Below are positions 47,005-59,214 of a stretch of 64,000 nucleotides of DNA, piece after piece. Both the position numbers and the translations under genes were made by a program. The stretch spans positions 12,125,608 through 12,189,607 of the forward strand of contig CM017564.1 in the NCBI GenBank assembly GCA_007844125.1, given 5' to 3'. Numbering within the stretch: the first letter of the stretch is position 1; each line of letters opens with the position of its first letter. The stretch comes from Sinonovacula constricta (Eukaryota; Mollusca; Bivalvia; Cardiida; Solecurtidae). A model generated the notes under the pieces. The model was given only the letters and a program-made list of their open reading frames with translations, was not told the DNA's origin and searched no databases.

Positions 47005-48040
47005 TTGAAATGTTATCATGAATATAAACGTATAATGCTGTTATAATTAGAAAGGAAATTAAAACAAGGTGATTTTAATATACCACAACACAACAATAGA
47101 AAGGAACTAACTGCTCAGTAAAATATAACAACTAGTTATACAGAAACTGAAAAGTTAGGGTGTTTTTTTATGGGAAACTTACACAGCACAACATTTTTTT
47201 TTTTTTTTTTTTTTGCTGTAGAACATCTCCTTTCATCAAACCTTGTTTTAGTAGGCAAAGTCCCACTTAATTTCACAGAGTTTGGGGGTAAGAGCTGTGT
47301 TTATATAGGCAGTCACAAACTTAACAACAGGCGGGGGGAAAAAAGGAACTTTCCTTGAAGAGTGGAGTGACTTTTGGCATATGTCGTCATGGCAATGTAT
47401 GACGTCATTATATTGTTCTTATAATATATCAGCGCTTGTACTGCTTTATTTTTTTTGAAACTACTCTTTCATTTGGAATTTTTAGGTTGCCGAGGCTTTT
47501 ATCTACTGTACATACTGTACATATGTTGTTAATTTAATTACTAGTTGTTATGTATGTACATACGTTCATTATATCTGTTTTAACTCCCGATGCAGGTGCT
47601 TACTGTTAGTTGTTTTACTCTGACGGGATATTTTTATTTACACTGTTTGTTTGATAGAAAAACCTTCAGGAAGTGCAAGGTTGGAGCGCTCCACAAACCA
47701 GGTTTAAGCACCCCAGTTGGCCTTTTTGTCGACTGACTGTTCCCAGGCGGTAAATGATGGTTTCTCTTTCTGTATGTTATGCCTCGTCTCTGTGTTTTTG
47801 TCACATTTACATTTACCTTGTTTGCCTATGTCTACAGGTAGATACAATTTAAATATCTGTAAAAAATTTAATAGGACCCTTTTTTATTTACCTACTGATA
47901 TTCCATTTCTGTGTCAACTTGTGAACTATTTATTGTTGAGTTGTGTGAGATGCTCCTGAGGTGATAAAGTGATTTGACAAACCACTTGACCTCAACATGT
48001 TTTAGTTGATGAAAATAAGACAAATTGTTTCACCAAGACA
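47005..48040. other. Non-coding upstream of the bHLH exon, nothing recognised
   Basis: A T22-type homopolymer near 47193-47214 and a short tgtacatactgtacatatg palindrome near 47508-47526. No start exon found here. Confidence 0.45.
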
Positions 48041-48044
48041 GACT

Positions 48045-48445
48045 TGTGCTGAAACCTTCATTTCTCCTCCAAACCCTATATACCTGGTACACATTAGAAC
48101 CCTCTCAATGAGAAATTTTCAATGAGTACATACACAACTGGGTTTGGTAGAGAATTATGGGACATAAGGAATTATTTATGTTTAATCCATTTCTCCTCCA
48201 AACCCTATATACCTGGTACTCATTAGAACCCTCTCATTGAGACATTTTCAATGAGTACCTATACAACTGGGTTTGGTTGAGAATTATGGGATATATATTG
48301 TTTCACCTGCTCATTTCTTACACTAAATTTGTTTCTCCTCAGAACCCTATATACCTGGTACTTATTATAACCCACTCAATAAGACAATTTCAACAAGTAC
48401 CTACAATAAAGGGTTTGGTTGAGAATTATGGGATACATTCTTTAT
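48045..48445. repeat. ~125-bp tandem repeat with internal inverted structure, 3 copies
   Basis: Each unit has ccaaaccctatatacctggt, then tcaatgagaaattttcaatgag, then gggtttggttgagaattatgg; the two ends are partly inverted. Single related units occur near 16625-16870, 51390-51540, 58250-58440 and 63225-63330, indicating a dispersed foldback family. Confidence 0.65.
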
Positions 48446-48843
48446 TATTTCACCCAGTCCGACTGACTGCTCTTATCTGAAATTCTGTCGATGCAACTGT
48501 TATGTTATGAGCCACTGACATTTCATGTGGTATTTCAGTAGTTTATTCATAATCTGATGACCGTAAGCGTGCGTTGGTTGTTTATATGACAAACAGGGGA
48601 CATTCTCACCACTGTTACTGTGGATGTTATCCTGGCGTCCATCAGCCCTATCTCCCTTACCCTGACCTATCTACACATGTAATATCTGTTCAGCCATGAT
48701 GTATTGTGAATATTGTTATTGCCAGTGATGTTATCACTGCCACGTCCCATTGGGTGCAGAAATGAGTTTGGATGAAAACTAGCGATACATTCATCAATAA
48801 GAATATATAAGACAAAGTCCTATGAGCATTGCAACATATACAA

Positions 48844-50854
48844 CAAGAGGGCCATGATGGCCCTTAATCGCTCACCTGATGACACAGGCTTTACGTAGGC
48901 TCAAATCTGGCATTAAGTAATTAAGAGTAACTTACTTAAGAAATCTTTGGTGAAGATTGGACCATTAGTGTGGCCACTGGGTTGATAACATTTTCTAGAA
49001 TTTTACCAAGAAACCTACTGAATCCACATGACTCACTTCAAAACATATGTAAGATTTCATACTGGCAAACATGATGGTCAAGTTTGGTGAAGACTGGGCC
49101 ATCAATGTAGCCTCTTAAGTGTTTTCACAAGCTTTTTCTAAAATTTGACCTAGTGACCTACTTTATGACCCCACGAGACCCAATAACGAACTCATCCAAG
49201 ATTTCATGTAGACAAACATTCTGACCAAGTTTGATGAAGATTGGGCTATAAATAGGGCCTCTAGTGTGTTTACAAGCTTTTTCTAAGATTTGACCTTGTG
49301 ACCTACTTTTTGACCCCACGTGACCCAGTTACGAACTCATCTGAGATTTCATGCAGACAAACATTCTGACCAAGTTTGGTGAAGATTGGGCTATAAATGT
49401 GGCCTCTAGTGTGTTCACAAGCTTTTTCTAAGATTTGACCTAGTGACCTATTTTTTGACCCCACTCGACCCAGTTACGAACTCATCCAAGATTTCATGGA
49501 GACAAACATTCTGACCAGGTTTGGTGAAGATTGGGCTATAAATGTGGCCTCTAGTGTGTTCACAAGCATTTTCTAAGATTTGATCTAGTGACCTACTTTT
49601 TGACCCCACGTGACCCAGTTACGAACTCATCCAAGATTTCATGCAGGCAAACATTCTGACCAAGTTTGGTGAAGACTGGGCTATAAATGTGGCCTCTAGT
49701 GTGTTCACAAGCTTTTTCTAAGATTTGACCTAGTGACCTACTTTTTGACCCCACGTGACCCAGTTACGAACTCATCCAAGATTTCATGCAGACAAACATT
49801 CTGACCAAGTTTGGTGAAGATTGGGCTATAAATGTGGCCTCTAGTGTGTTCACAAGCTTTCTCTAAGATTTGACCTAGTGACCTACTTTTTGACCCCACG
49901 TGACCCAGTTACGAACTCATCCAAGATTTCATGCAGACAAACATTCTGACCAAGTTTGGTGAAGATTGGGCTATAAATGTGGCCTCTAGTGTGTTCACAA
50001 GTTTTCTCTAAGATTTGACCTAGTGACCTACTTTTTGACCCCACGTGACCCAGTTACGAACTCATCCAAGATTTCATGCAGGCAAACATTCTGACCAAGT
50101 TTGGTGAAGACTGGGCTATAAATGTGGCCTCTAGTGTGTTCACAAGCTTTTTCTAAGATTTGACCTAGTGACCTACTTTTTGACCCCACGTGACCCAGTT
50201 ACGAACTCATCCAAGATTTCATAGAAAACAAACATTCTGACCAAGTTTGGTGAAGATTGGGCTATAAATGTGGCCTCTAGTGTGTTCACAAGCTTTTTCT
50301 AAGATTTGACCTAGTGACCTATTTTTTGACCCCACGTGACCCAGTTACGAACTCATCCAAGATTTCATGGAGACAAACATTCTGACCAGGTTTGGTGAAG
50401 ATTGGGCTATAAATGTGGCCTCTAGTGTGTTCACAAGCTTTTTCTAAGATTTGACCTAGTGACCTACTTTTTGACCCCACGTGACCCAGTTACGAACTCA
50501 TCCAAGATTTCATGTGGACAAACATTCTGACCAAGTTTCGTGAAGATTGGGCTATAAATGTGGTCTCTAGTGTGTTCACAAGTTTTTCCTAAAATTTGAC
50601 CTCGTGACCTACTTTTTGACCCCAGGTGACCCAATAATGAACTCATCCAAGATTTCATGCAGACAAACATTCTGACCAAGTTTCATGAAGATTGGATAAA
50701 AATTGTGGCCTCTAGTGTGTTCACAAGGTAAATGTTGACGACGAACGACGAACGACGGACGACGGACGACGAACGACGGACGACGGACGCCGGACGACGG
50801 ACGAAGCGGTATCACAAAAGCTCCCCTTGAGCACGTTGTGCTCAGGTGAGCTAA
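48844..50854. mobile_element. Pearl/DINE-1-like (Helentron-type) non-autonomous element
   Basis: The 5' end has the palindrome gggccatgatggccc and then gctcacctga. The 3' end has stem-loop gagcac-gtt-gtgctc and then tcaggtgagctaa; gctcacctga and tcaggtgagc are perfect subterminal inverted repeats. Between them are about 11 core repeats of ~142-148 bp (gacctactttttgacccca...) and a (gacggac/gacgaac)n microsatellite near 50735-50805. This is the reported architecture of bivalve pearl elements and HINEs, including a CTRR-type 3' end. No transposase ORF. Confidence 0.78.
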
Positions 50855-50859
50855 AAATT

Positions 50860-51385
50860 GAAACGACACTGGACCAAGGTATTCACATGCATGCCAAATG
50901 TAAAAGTGAGAACAAATCTGTAATGAGTCATTTAACACTAAAAGCAAACCCGACAGTTACCGCCTTGGAACGGTCAGTCGGCAATATGGACCGACTGGGG
51001 TGTTTAATTATCAGTTCATTTGTCCATTTAACAATACATTATTCCTGTGAAATTATGGTATATAAAAGAGCTGCCCCTTTCTTAAACCTTAAACAGGGAG
51101 CAAGCAAAAAAAATAATTTAAGGTAACACATCCTGTACGGAAAAGCGCTTCAATTTTTTGCACACCCTATTGAGAAATTCACGTGTCCTGTGACTTTTCC
51201 AAAAAATGTTTTTAATTGTTCTTGTGGTAAAAATTCACTTGTTGGGTCAGTTAACAACAACGAAATTTCTACTTATCCTTGGACAAGTTCTACTTGTCTA
51301 GTGAGTGAATTTTTTAAATCTGACCCACAATATACGTTTAATTTGAGAGCTTTGTTTCATGAAGTAATTTCTTGCACTCAATCCT
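50860..51385. other. Non-coding, nothing recognised
   Basis: No repeat family or coding exon identified. The plus-strand ORF at 51190-51441 lacks any recognisable domain. Confidence 0.45.
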
Positions 51386-51546
51386 TAATTTCTCAATCAG
51401 ACCTTAAATACCTGGTACTCATTAGAATCGTCTCAATATGACAATTTAAATGAATACTCACAATATAGGACTTGGTTGAAAATAATGGAATGCATTTGTT
51501 TGACTAAGTCATTTTTTGCGCTAAATCCTTTATTTCTCAATCAAAT

Positions 51547-52870
51547 CTAGATATTAAGAATGTAATCCAGATATTAATAGTGTAATCCAGATATTAAGAA
51601 TGTAATCTAGATATTAAAAATGTAATCCATATATTAAGAATGTAATCCAGATATTAAGAATGTAATCTAGATATTAAGAATGTAATCCAGATATTAAGAA
51701 TGTAATCTAGATATTAAGAATGTAATCCAGATATTAAGAATGTAATCCAGATATTAAGAATGTAATCGAGATATTAAGAATGTAATCCAGATATTAAGAA
51801 TGTAATCCATATATTAAGAATGTAATCTAGATATTAAGAATGTAATCTAGATATTATGAATGTAATCTAGATATTAAGAATGTAATCCAGATATTAAGAA
51901 TGTAATCTAGAAATTAAGAATGTAATCCAGATATTAAGAATGTAATCTAGAAATTAGGAATGTTATCTAGATATAAAGAATGTAATCCAGATATTAAGAA
52001 ATTAATCTAGATACTAAGAATGTAATCCAGATATTAAGAATGTAATCTAGATATTAAGAATGTAATCTAGATATTAAGAATGTAATCCGGATATTAAGAA
52101 TGTAATCCAGAAATTAATAATGTAATCCAGATATTAAGAATGTAATCTAGATATTAAGAATGTAATCTAGATATTAAAAATGTAATCCAGATATTAAGAA
52201 TGTAATCTAGATATTAAGAATGTAATCTAGATATAAAGAATGTAATCTGGATATTAAGAATGTAATCCAGAAATTAAGAATGTAATCCAAATATTAAGAA
52301 TGTAATCTAGATATTAAGAATGTAATCTAGATATTAAAAATGTAATCCAGATATTAAGAATGTAATCTAGATATTAAGAATGTAATCTAGATATAAAGAA
52401 TGTAATCTGGATATTAAGAATGTAATCCAGAAATTAAGAATGTAATCCAGATATTAAGAATGTAATCTAGATATTAAGAATGTTATCCAGATATTAAGAT
52501 TGTAATCCAGATATTAAGAATGTAATCTAGAAATTAAGAATGTACTCCAGATATTAAGAATGTACTCTAGAAATTAAGAATGTAATCTAGATATTAAGAA
52601 TGTAATCTAGATATTAAGAATGTTATCCAGATGTTAAGAATGTAATCCAAATATTAAGAATGTAATCCAGAAATTAAGAATTGTAATCCAGATATTAAGA
52701 ATGTATTCTAGAAATTAAGAATGTAATCCAGATATTAAGAATGTAATCTAGAAATTAAGAATGTAATCCAGATGTTAAGAATGTAATCCAAATATTAAGA
52801 ATGTAATCTAGAAATTAAGAGGGTATTCTGGAAATTAAGAGTGTTCTCCGTAAATTAAGAGTGTAATCTG
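51547..52870. repeat. 20-bp minisatellite, ~66 copies
   Basis: Unit taatccagatattaagaatg, with tctag/tccag and aaatt/tatt variants. The repeat becomes more divergent toward the right end. Confidence 0.93.
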
Positions 52871-52889
52871 GAAATTTCCCATGATAAAT

Positions 52890-53130
52890 ACACAATTTTT
52901 GATTACAAGGCCATCTCTCTTTTTCTTTTCTCCTTCACAGGATTATCATAGTCCAGATCACATAAGCTACCACTGTATTTGCTAATCCGTATCAATTTAC
53001 GCATTTCTGCAGTAAAATATTGAATTTTATCGGAGGGGAATTTTTATTTTTATGGGAAAAACGAGGCTCATTTCCAAAGGGGAAGGGGCCTGTAAATGGT
53101 AAAAAAAACAAACCCTGTTCAGTAACAGAA
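52890..53130 (+). repeat. Dispersed repeat (partner of 11900-12210)
   Basis: aggattatcatagtccagat ... ggaggggaatttttatttttatggg matches the copy near 12000. Confidence 0.5.
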
Positions 53131-53450
53131 TTTTGGGATTGAATTATTGTTACTTAACAATTTTTAATTGCAGAAAAAAAAAGAATAATATTGTTACTTT
53201 ATCCATGCGTTTTAGGTCAAGCACTCCAGGTGCTGGTTCTAAAAATAGCTAAATATGCTGAGTATGGAGAGATAGGATTCACCCCAGTGAATCAAGTTTG
53301 AGGTGGTATAAGGCAACCCTTACAAAATAAAACATGAACAAGCAGCTTTAAGGAAGATCTTCCACATTTTTTAAGCATTTTCTGTTGATTTTATTTCACT
53401 CTTCCACGTTTGTTAGCATTTTCTGTTGATTTTATTTCAAGCCAAAGGTT

Positions 53451-53759
53451 TGTTTGTTAATTGGGTTTATTATCCTACCAACAGTATTTCAGGAGATGGT
53501 GTCCACTTAGAGCAGATACAGTGCTGCCTTCACTGTGTATAGCATGCCGTGAACACCTGGCATGATACCACACCCAGTCACATTATCCCGACACCGGGCC
53601 AACCAGTCGTGGAACTACCTTTATATTTGCTTGAGCGTTAGCAAGGGAGCTATACCACTACCATTTTTAATGACTTTGGTATGTCGCGGCCCGGGATCGA
53701 ACCTGGGGCCTCCAGTACCTGGAGCCGACGCTCTACCGATTGCGCTACCAGGTCCGGTC
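53451..53759 (-). mobile_element. SINE family 1
   Basis: Full-length, well-preserved reverse copy, with B box gggatcgaacc and end attgcgctaccaggtccgg. Confidence 0.83.
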
Positions 53760-54062
53760 CAAATGTTTGTATTTTGGGGTTTTATGGAACACTGACTGCT
53801 GAAAGGTCATATGATGATATTGTTCGTAAATGAAGTATTAATAGGTTAAAACTAATATACATAAGTCAAAATATAAAAATCTATTAGGTTGAAATACTGT
53901 GAATTGTAACTAAAATGTTCAATTTAACATATTATACAGTTTAAACATTTATTACTTATTAAGAATATCACTCTTGTTTAGAAAGTAACCAAGTTAAGAT
54001 TCCGACATTGTCCTGAATTGTTTATTCATGTTAATGACATTAAAGTACTTCAACCGAATATG

Positions 54063-54381
54063 TTTGTTTTATTTATTGTGTTTATCGTCACACAAACAAT
54101 ATTTCAGTTATCTGGATACGGTGTCCACTTGAAGCAGATATATTGCTGTCTTCACTGTGTATAGCATGCCGTGAGCACTTGGCATGATACCACACCAAGT
54201 CACATTATCCTGACACCGGGCCAACCAGTTGTGGAACTACCCTTATATTTGCTTGAATGTTAGCAAGGGAGCTATACCACTACCATTTTTGTTTACGACT
54301 CTGGTAAGTCGTAGCCCGGGTACAAATCCAGGGCCTTCTGCACCTGGAGCCAACGCTCTACTGATTGCGCTACAAGGACGG
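54063..54381 (-). mobile_element. SINE family 1
   Basis: Reverse copy, somewhat diverged in the head (gattgcgctacaaggacgg). It lies about 300 bp from the previous copy. Confidence 0.78.
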
Positions 54382-54815
54382 CCTATCCAAATATGATCTG
54401 TGTCAATATAATGTCATAAAAAATGGTTATTTGTTACTGGTACTGGACACGTTTTGGTTGAACTTCTATTTTTTTTTAAACATATAAAAGTCTACCATGC
54501 CCAATGTGACAGTGGGTAAAATCGTCTTCACTTCCATTTTAACTACAACTAGCCCAAAGTTTTCCTTATTTTTCTAGCACAAAGATAACGATACCACCTT
54601 TAATACTATAAAGATACTGTTCTTATTTGCTTATGCTTGGCCTTATAAGACAGGACTGAACATTTTCCCAGTACTATCAGCTGTTGCAATGCTGCTTTAT
54701 GTCACACCCAGAGAAAATTCAATACTAAAACAATGTACAACAAAGGGAGATTTTTGTTAGTGACTTAAAATGCTTCAGCTCTTTTCTATCCATGCAACCT
54801 TGGATGTAGTAAGAT

Positions 54816-55102
54816 ACCGTCCCACCAACAGTATGTCAGTTACCTGGAGACGGTGTCCACTTGAAGCAGATATAGTGCTGCCTTCACTATAGCATGCCGT
54901 GAACATCTGGCATGATACCACACCAGTCACATTATCCTTACACTGGGCCAACCAGTCGTGGAACTACCCTTACATTAGCTTGAGCGTTAGCAAGGGAGCC
55001 ATACCACTACCGTTTTTAATGTCTCAGATATGTCACAGCCTCGGCTCAAAACCGGGGCTTCCCATACCTGGTGCTGACGCTCTACTGATTGCGCTACCAA
55101 AA
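54816..55102 (-). mobile_element. SINE family 1
   Basis: Reverse copy from ccgtcccaccaacagtatg to tgattgcgctacc, with the extreme tail missing. Third copy within 1.7 kb. Confidence 0.77.
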
Positions 55103-55140
55103 CAACGTATTTGATCTTTCATAAAATGATGACTGTTGCA

Positions 55141-56762
55141 GTAACATATGATAATAACTGTTCTAATGATGTTTGTTGTAGTTTATTTAGACAGAACATG
55201 TTTCTATGATGTTTGTTGTAGTTTATTTAGACAGAACATGTTTCTATGATGTTCGTTGTAGTTTATTTTGACAGAATTTGTTTTTATGATGTTTGTTGTA
55301 GTTTATTTTGACAGAATTTGTTTAAATGATGTTTGTTGTAGTTTATTTAGACAGAACTTGTTTTTAAGATGTTTGTTGTAGTTTATTTAGACAGAACTTG
55401 TTTCTATGATGTTTGTTGTAGTTTATTTTGACAGAACTTGTTTCTATGATGTTTGTTGTAGTTTATTTAGACTGAACTTGTTTTTAAGATGTTTGTTGTA
55501 GTTTATTTAGACAGAACTTGTTTCTATGATGTTTGTTGTAGTTTATTTTGACAGAATTTGTTTTTATGATGTTTGTTGTAGTTTATTTAGACTGAACTTG
55601 TTTTTAAGATGTTTGTTGTAGTTTATTTAGACAGAACTTGTTTCTATGATGTTTGTTGTAGTTTATTTTGACAGAACTTGTTTCTATGATGTTTGTTGTA
55701 GTTTATTTAGACAGAACTTGTTTCTATGATGTTTGTTGTAGTTTATTTTGACAGAACTTGTTTCTATGATGTTTGTTGTAGTTTATTTTGACAGAATTTG
55801 TTTTTATGATGTTTGTTGTAGTTTATTTTGACAGAATTTGTTTAAATGATGTTCGTTGTAGTTTATTTTGACAGAATTTGTTTTTATGATGTTTGTTGTA
55901 GTTTATTTTGACAGAATTTGTTTAAATGATGTTTGTTGTAGTTTATTTAGACAGAACTTGTTTTAATGATGTTTGTTGTAGTTTATTTTGACAGAACTTG
56001 TTTCTATGATGTTTGTTGTAGTTTATTTAGACAGAACTTGTTTTAATGATGTTTGTTGTAGTTTATTTTGACAGAACTTGTTTCTATGATGTTTGTTGTA
56101 GTTTATTTAGACAGAACTTGTTAGTATGAGATTGTTGTAGTTTATTTAGACAGAACTTGTTTTTAAGATGTTTGTTGTAGTTTATTTAGACAGAACTTGT
56201 TTCTATGATGTTTGTTGTAGTTTATTTTGACAGAACTTGTTTCTATGATGTTTGTTGTAGTTTATTTAGACTGAACATGTTAGTATGACATTGTTGTAGT
56301 TTATTTAAACAGATCTTGTTTTTTTGATGTTTGTTGTAGTATATTTAGACAGAACTTGCATCTATGATGTTTGTTGTAGTTTATTTAGACAGAACTTGCA
56401 TCTATGATGTTTGTTGTAGTTTATTTAGACAGAACTTGTTTTTGTGATGTTTGTTGTAGTTTATTTAGACAGAACTTGTTTCTATGATGCTTGTTGTAGT
56501 TTTTTTTAGACAGAACTTGTTAGTATGACATTGTTGTAGTTTATTTAGACAGAACTGGTTTCTATGTTTGTTGTAGTTTATTTAGACAGAACATGTTTCT
56601 TTGATGTTTGTTGTAGTTTATTTAGACAGAACTTGTTTCTATGATGTTTGTTGTAGTTTATTTAGACAGAACTTGTTTCTATGATGTTTGTTGTAGTTTA
56701 TTTAGACAGAACTTGTTAGTATGACATTGTTGTAATTTATTTAGACAATTTGTTTCTATGAT
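55141..56762. repeat. 40-bp minisatellite, ~40 copies
   Basis: Unit tttctatgatgtttgttgta followed by gtttatttagacagaacttg. Subtypes ttttgacag / tttagacag alternate, and a shortened unit (tagtatgacattgttgtag) recurs near the right end. Confidence 0.93.
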
Positions 56763-56764
56763 GT

Positions 56765-57700
56765 TTGTACATTTAGTAAATTTAATTATAACTAAAAGAC
56801 TATACGAAACAAAACAGGACTTTATTCTTGAAGACTTTAAACCAAGAAACAAAACTTTGATCTAAAGCCACTTGAGATAAAGTAATGGTCTGTGTGTGTA
56901 ATGTACATAATTAAAATGAAGTATCTGTAATGGAACAGGCTTAAGCAGTTTATCAGTGAGATCTAAAAATAGATATTACACATTGTGTATTAGCATGGAA
57001 TTAGCCAATCACATCGCGTTGATTGACACTTTACCTGCGTAATGCTGATTCTCACTTACACATTGTCCAACAAACAATGATTTTGACAAGCGATCAGTTT
57101 AAATCTGTTAGAGCCTTTGGTTCTATTTAATACCAACATGGTTGTTTGTTGTTTGTGGTTTGCAAGGAATGGTACGTTGCTGTAATCGCATCTCTGTTTG
57201 CATCTTAATTTAGTGTTTTGGATGAGGCTTGTCCATTTCTGCATCGAAAGGTAAAATCTCGCTGTAGCCAGAAACAACTTTCTTTCATAATTTTGTGTCA
57301 TGAATGCATCATTGGGTGAAACTGTCTTAATCTTCATCTAAACATCTCCATCACAAGCTCTTTGCATTTGGGAGATATCAAATTATAATATTTTCGCGGA
57401 TCTGTAAGATAATCTGTAAGATCTGTCACTTTAAACCAGGTTGTTTGTGGGCAAGAGGGCGGAGCTTAAACTTTAGTTTTAGACTCGCCGAAAGGTAAAT
57501 TCTCAAAGACCCTAAGGTCAGAGTAATTACAGTACATATACCTGTTGGGTCAGAGGTGTAATTTGTACATAACCAGTTATCTCGATCCTGATATCAGGCC
57601 AGAGATAGTGATTGACTTACAATATTTGTTTCTCTGTAAATGTTTGGGTATTCAGTATTCAGTGGACCTTATGTTGTTGTTTCAAGTTATGGGATTGGGA
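56765..57700. other. Unique-looking DNA with a possible minus-strand first exon
   Basis: It contains the minus-strand ORF 57056-57337 followed by a strong donor (AATGT|gtaagtgag) whose phase would fit the bHLH exon. No bHLH-flanking Lys/Arg motif is present. See the findings. Confidence 0.25.
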
Positions 57701-57974
57701 TGGGATTTGCCGGCATTTTAGCCAATACTGTGCAGCGACATTTCCATCATTATAGCACAGGGGCACTTATGAGGTGCTCAGGGACTGAACCCGGTCTGTC
57801 CATTATACTGACACCAACAAGCCAGGCGTAATGCTGTCCCCTTAGCCCCGAGCATTAGGAGGGAAGCCACTACTACCAAATTTAAAGTCTTTGTTTTGAC
57901 CCATCTGGGGTTTGAACCCGCGGCCTCCCAATCCGTAAGCCGACGCTCTACCAATTGAGCTATTGCAGCGGGTT
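57701..57974 (-). mobile_element. SINE family 2
   Basis: Full-length copy ending taccaattgagctattgcagcggg. It sits next to a family B MITE fragment. Confidence 0.8.
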
Positions 57975-58000
57975 CAAGTTATGTCGCTGTTGTACAAAGA

Positions 58001-58246
58001 TTAAAGGTGGTATCGGACAGTTTGCCTATATTAAATAGACGTACCAATATCTAACCACCGCTTTGGGGAATCTGGTCATTCTTTTTGCATAAAGCTATAC
58101 TTTAGTTGTTAAAAAGATTTTTAAGCACTAACTTTGTTGTTAGACTGTACTTATCGCGAAACAAATTATTCTAAATGTTGAGTCTTTCCAACTCTATAAA
58201 AAGCGCTATAGTGGTCTCTGCTAAAAATAGATATCAACATCAGAGC
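58001..58246. mobile_element. MITE family B, left half only
   Basis: It starts ttaaaggtggtatcggacag and continues through the shared interior to tagatatcaacatcagagcgg, where it stops. Confidence 0.65.
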
Positions 58247-58949
58247 GGATTAATGAATACCTACAATATAGGGTTTGGTTAAGAATTATGGGATATATAC
58301 TACCACCAAGTGATTTCTTAGGCTAAATCCTTCATTTCACCTCCAAACCCAATATGCCAGGTACTTTTAAGAACCATCACAATGATATTTCAGTGAGAAA
58401 ATAAAGGCTTTGATTGAGAATTGTGGGATATATTGTTCCTCTAAGCCAGATATACTTCTCCATAACATTGTTTTGAAATATTCTATATACATCCCATGTT
58501 TGTCCTACCTGACTTCCTCCCCACCACCTCCTCCTTCCCTCCCTGTCTGATGAATTCAAGGATATAACAAAGATATCACTTAAACTACAGTAGGGTTGGC
58601 CTGAAGTCTTGAAAATTCAACCCCAGTCAGGTAATTGTGAAATATTTTCGAACAATTGACCATAGCTGTGTTGACCTAGCATGACCTTTCAAAGAACCCC
58701 ACAGTAAATGACCAGAGTACATGACCCCACTGAGTAACTGACCGCTGTAACTGACCACTGTAACTGGCCACTGTAACTGACCACTGTGACTGACCGCTTG
58801 GTGGGGGTCTTGATAGGTGAGTCATAGATGAAGAATTTAATTTAAGAAAAAAGAAACATTTGACTAAATGAGCAGAGGCTCCCGAGGTTGAGGAAGGTCT
58901 CAATAAAGATTCTAAGCTTTTTATGAAGATTCAGGCAATAAATTGTCTA

Positions 58950-59033
58950 CGGCATGCTAAACACAATGAAGGCAGCACTCACTATATCTGCTTCAAGTGA
59001 ATACCATCTCCAAATAACTGAAATATTGTCAGT
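58950..59033 (+). mobile_element. SINE family 1, 3' fragment
   Basis: Only the body end is present: ggcatgctaaacacaatgaaggcagcac ... ctgaaatattgtcagttgg. Confidence 0.6.
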
Positions 59034-59214
59034 TGGACTATAATCATTATACACTTAAATGTAGACATAGGACAGGCAAATAGTAGGCACGGAGTTTCTA
59101 TCCATTTAGTAATTCCTAATTACCAATCATTATCACCCAAGGAGGATGAGTAGTTATGGTCAAATTCCTTTACCCATCAATGCCACAGTTTGAGCCCCTG
59201 TCAGGGTTAAAGCT

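Noticed and set aside
47820..47880. A 40-nt minus-strand exon with good splice sites upstream of the bHLH exon
   Set aside because: In the frame required by the bHLH exon it contains TAA, so it could only be untranslated.
50464..50947. 71- and 112-codon minus ORFs with FVCMKSWM repeats
   Set aside because: They are translations of the core repeats of the pearl-like element, not conserved proteins.
52890..52940. Lys/Arg-rich stretch on minus (KEKRKRE) as the missing NCOA N-terminus
   Set aside because: It comes from a plus-strand pyrimidine run inside a dispersed repeat that also occurs near 12000. It has no start codon in reach and hits a stop before a usable donor.
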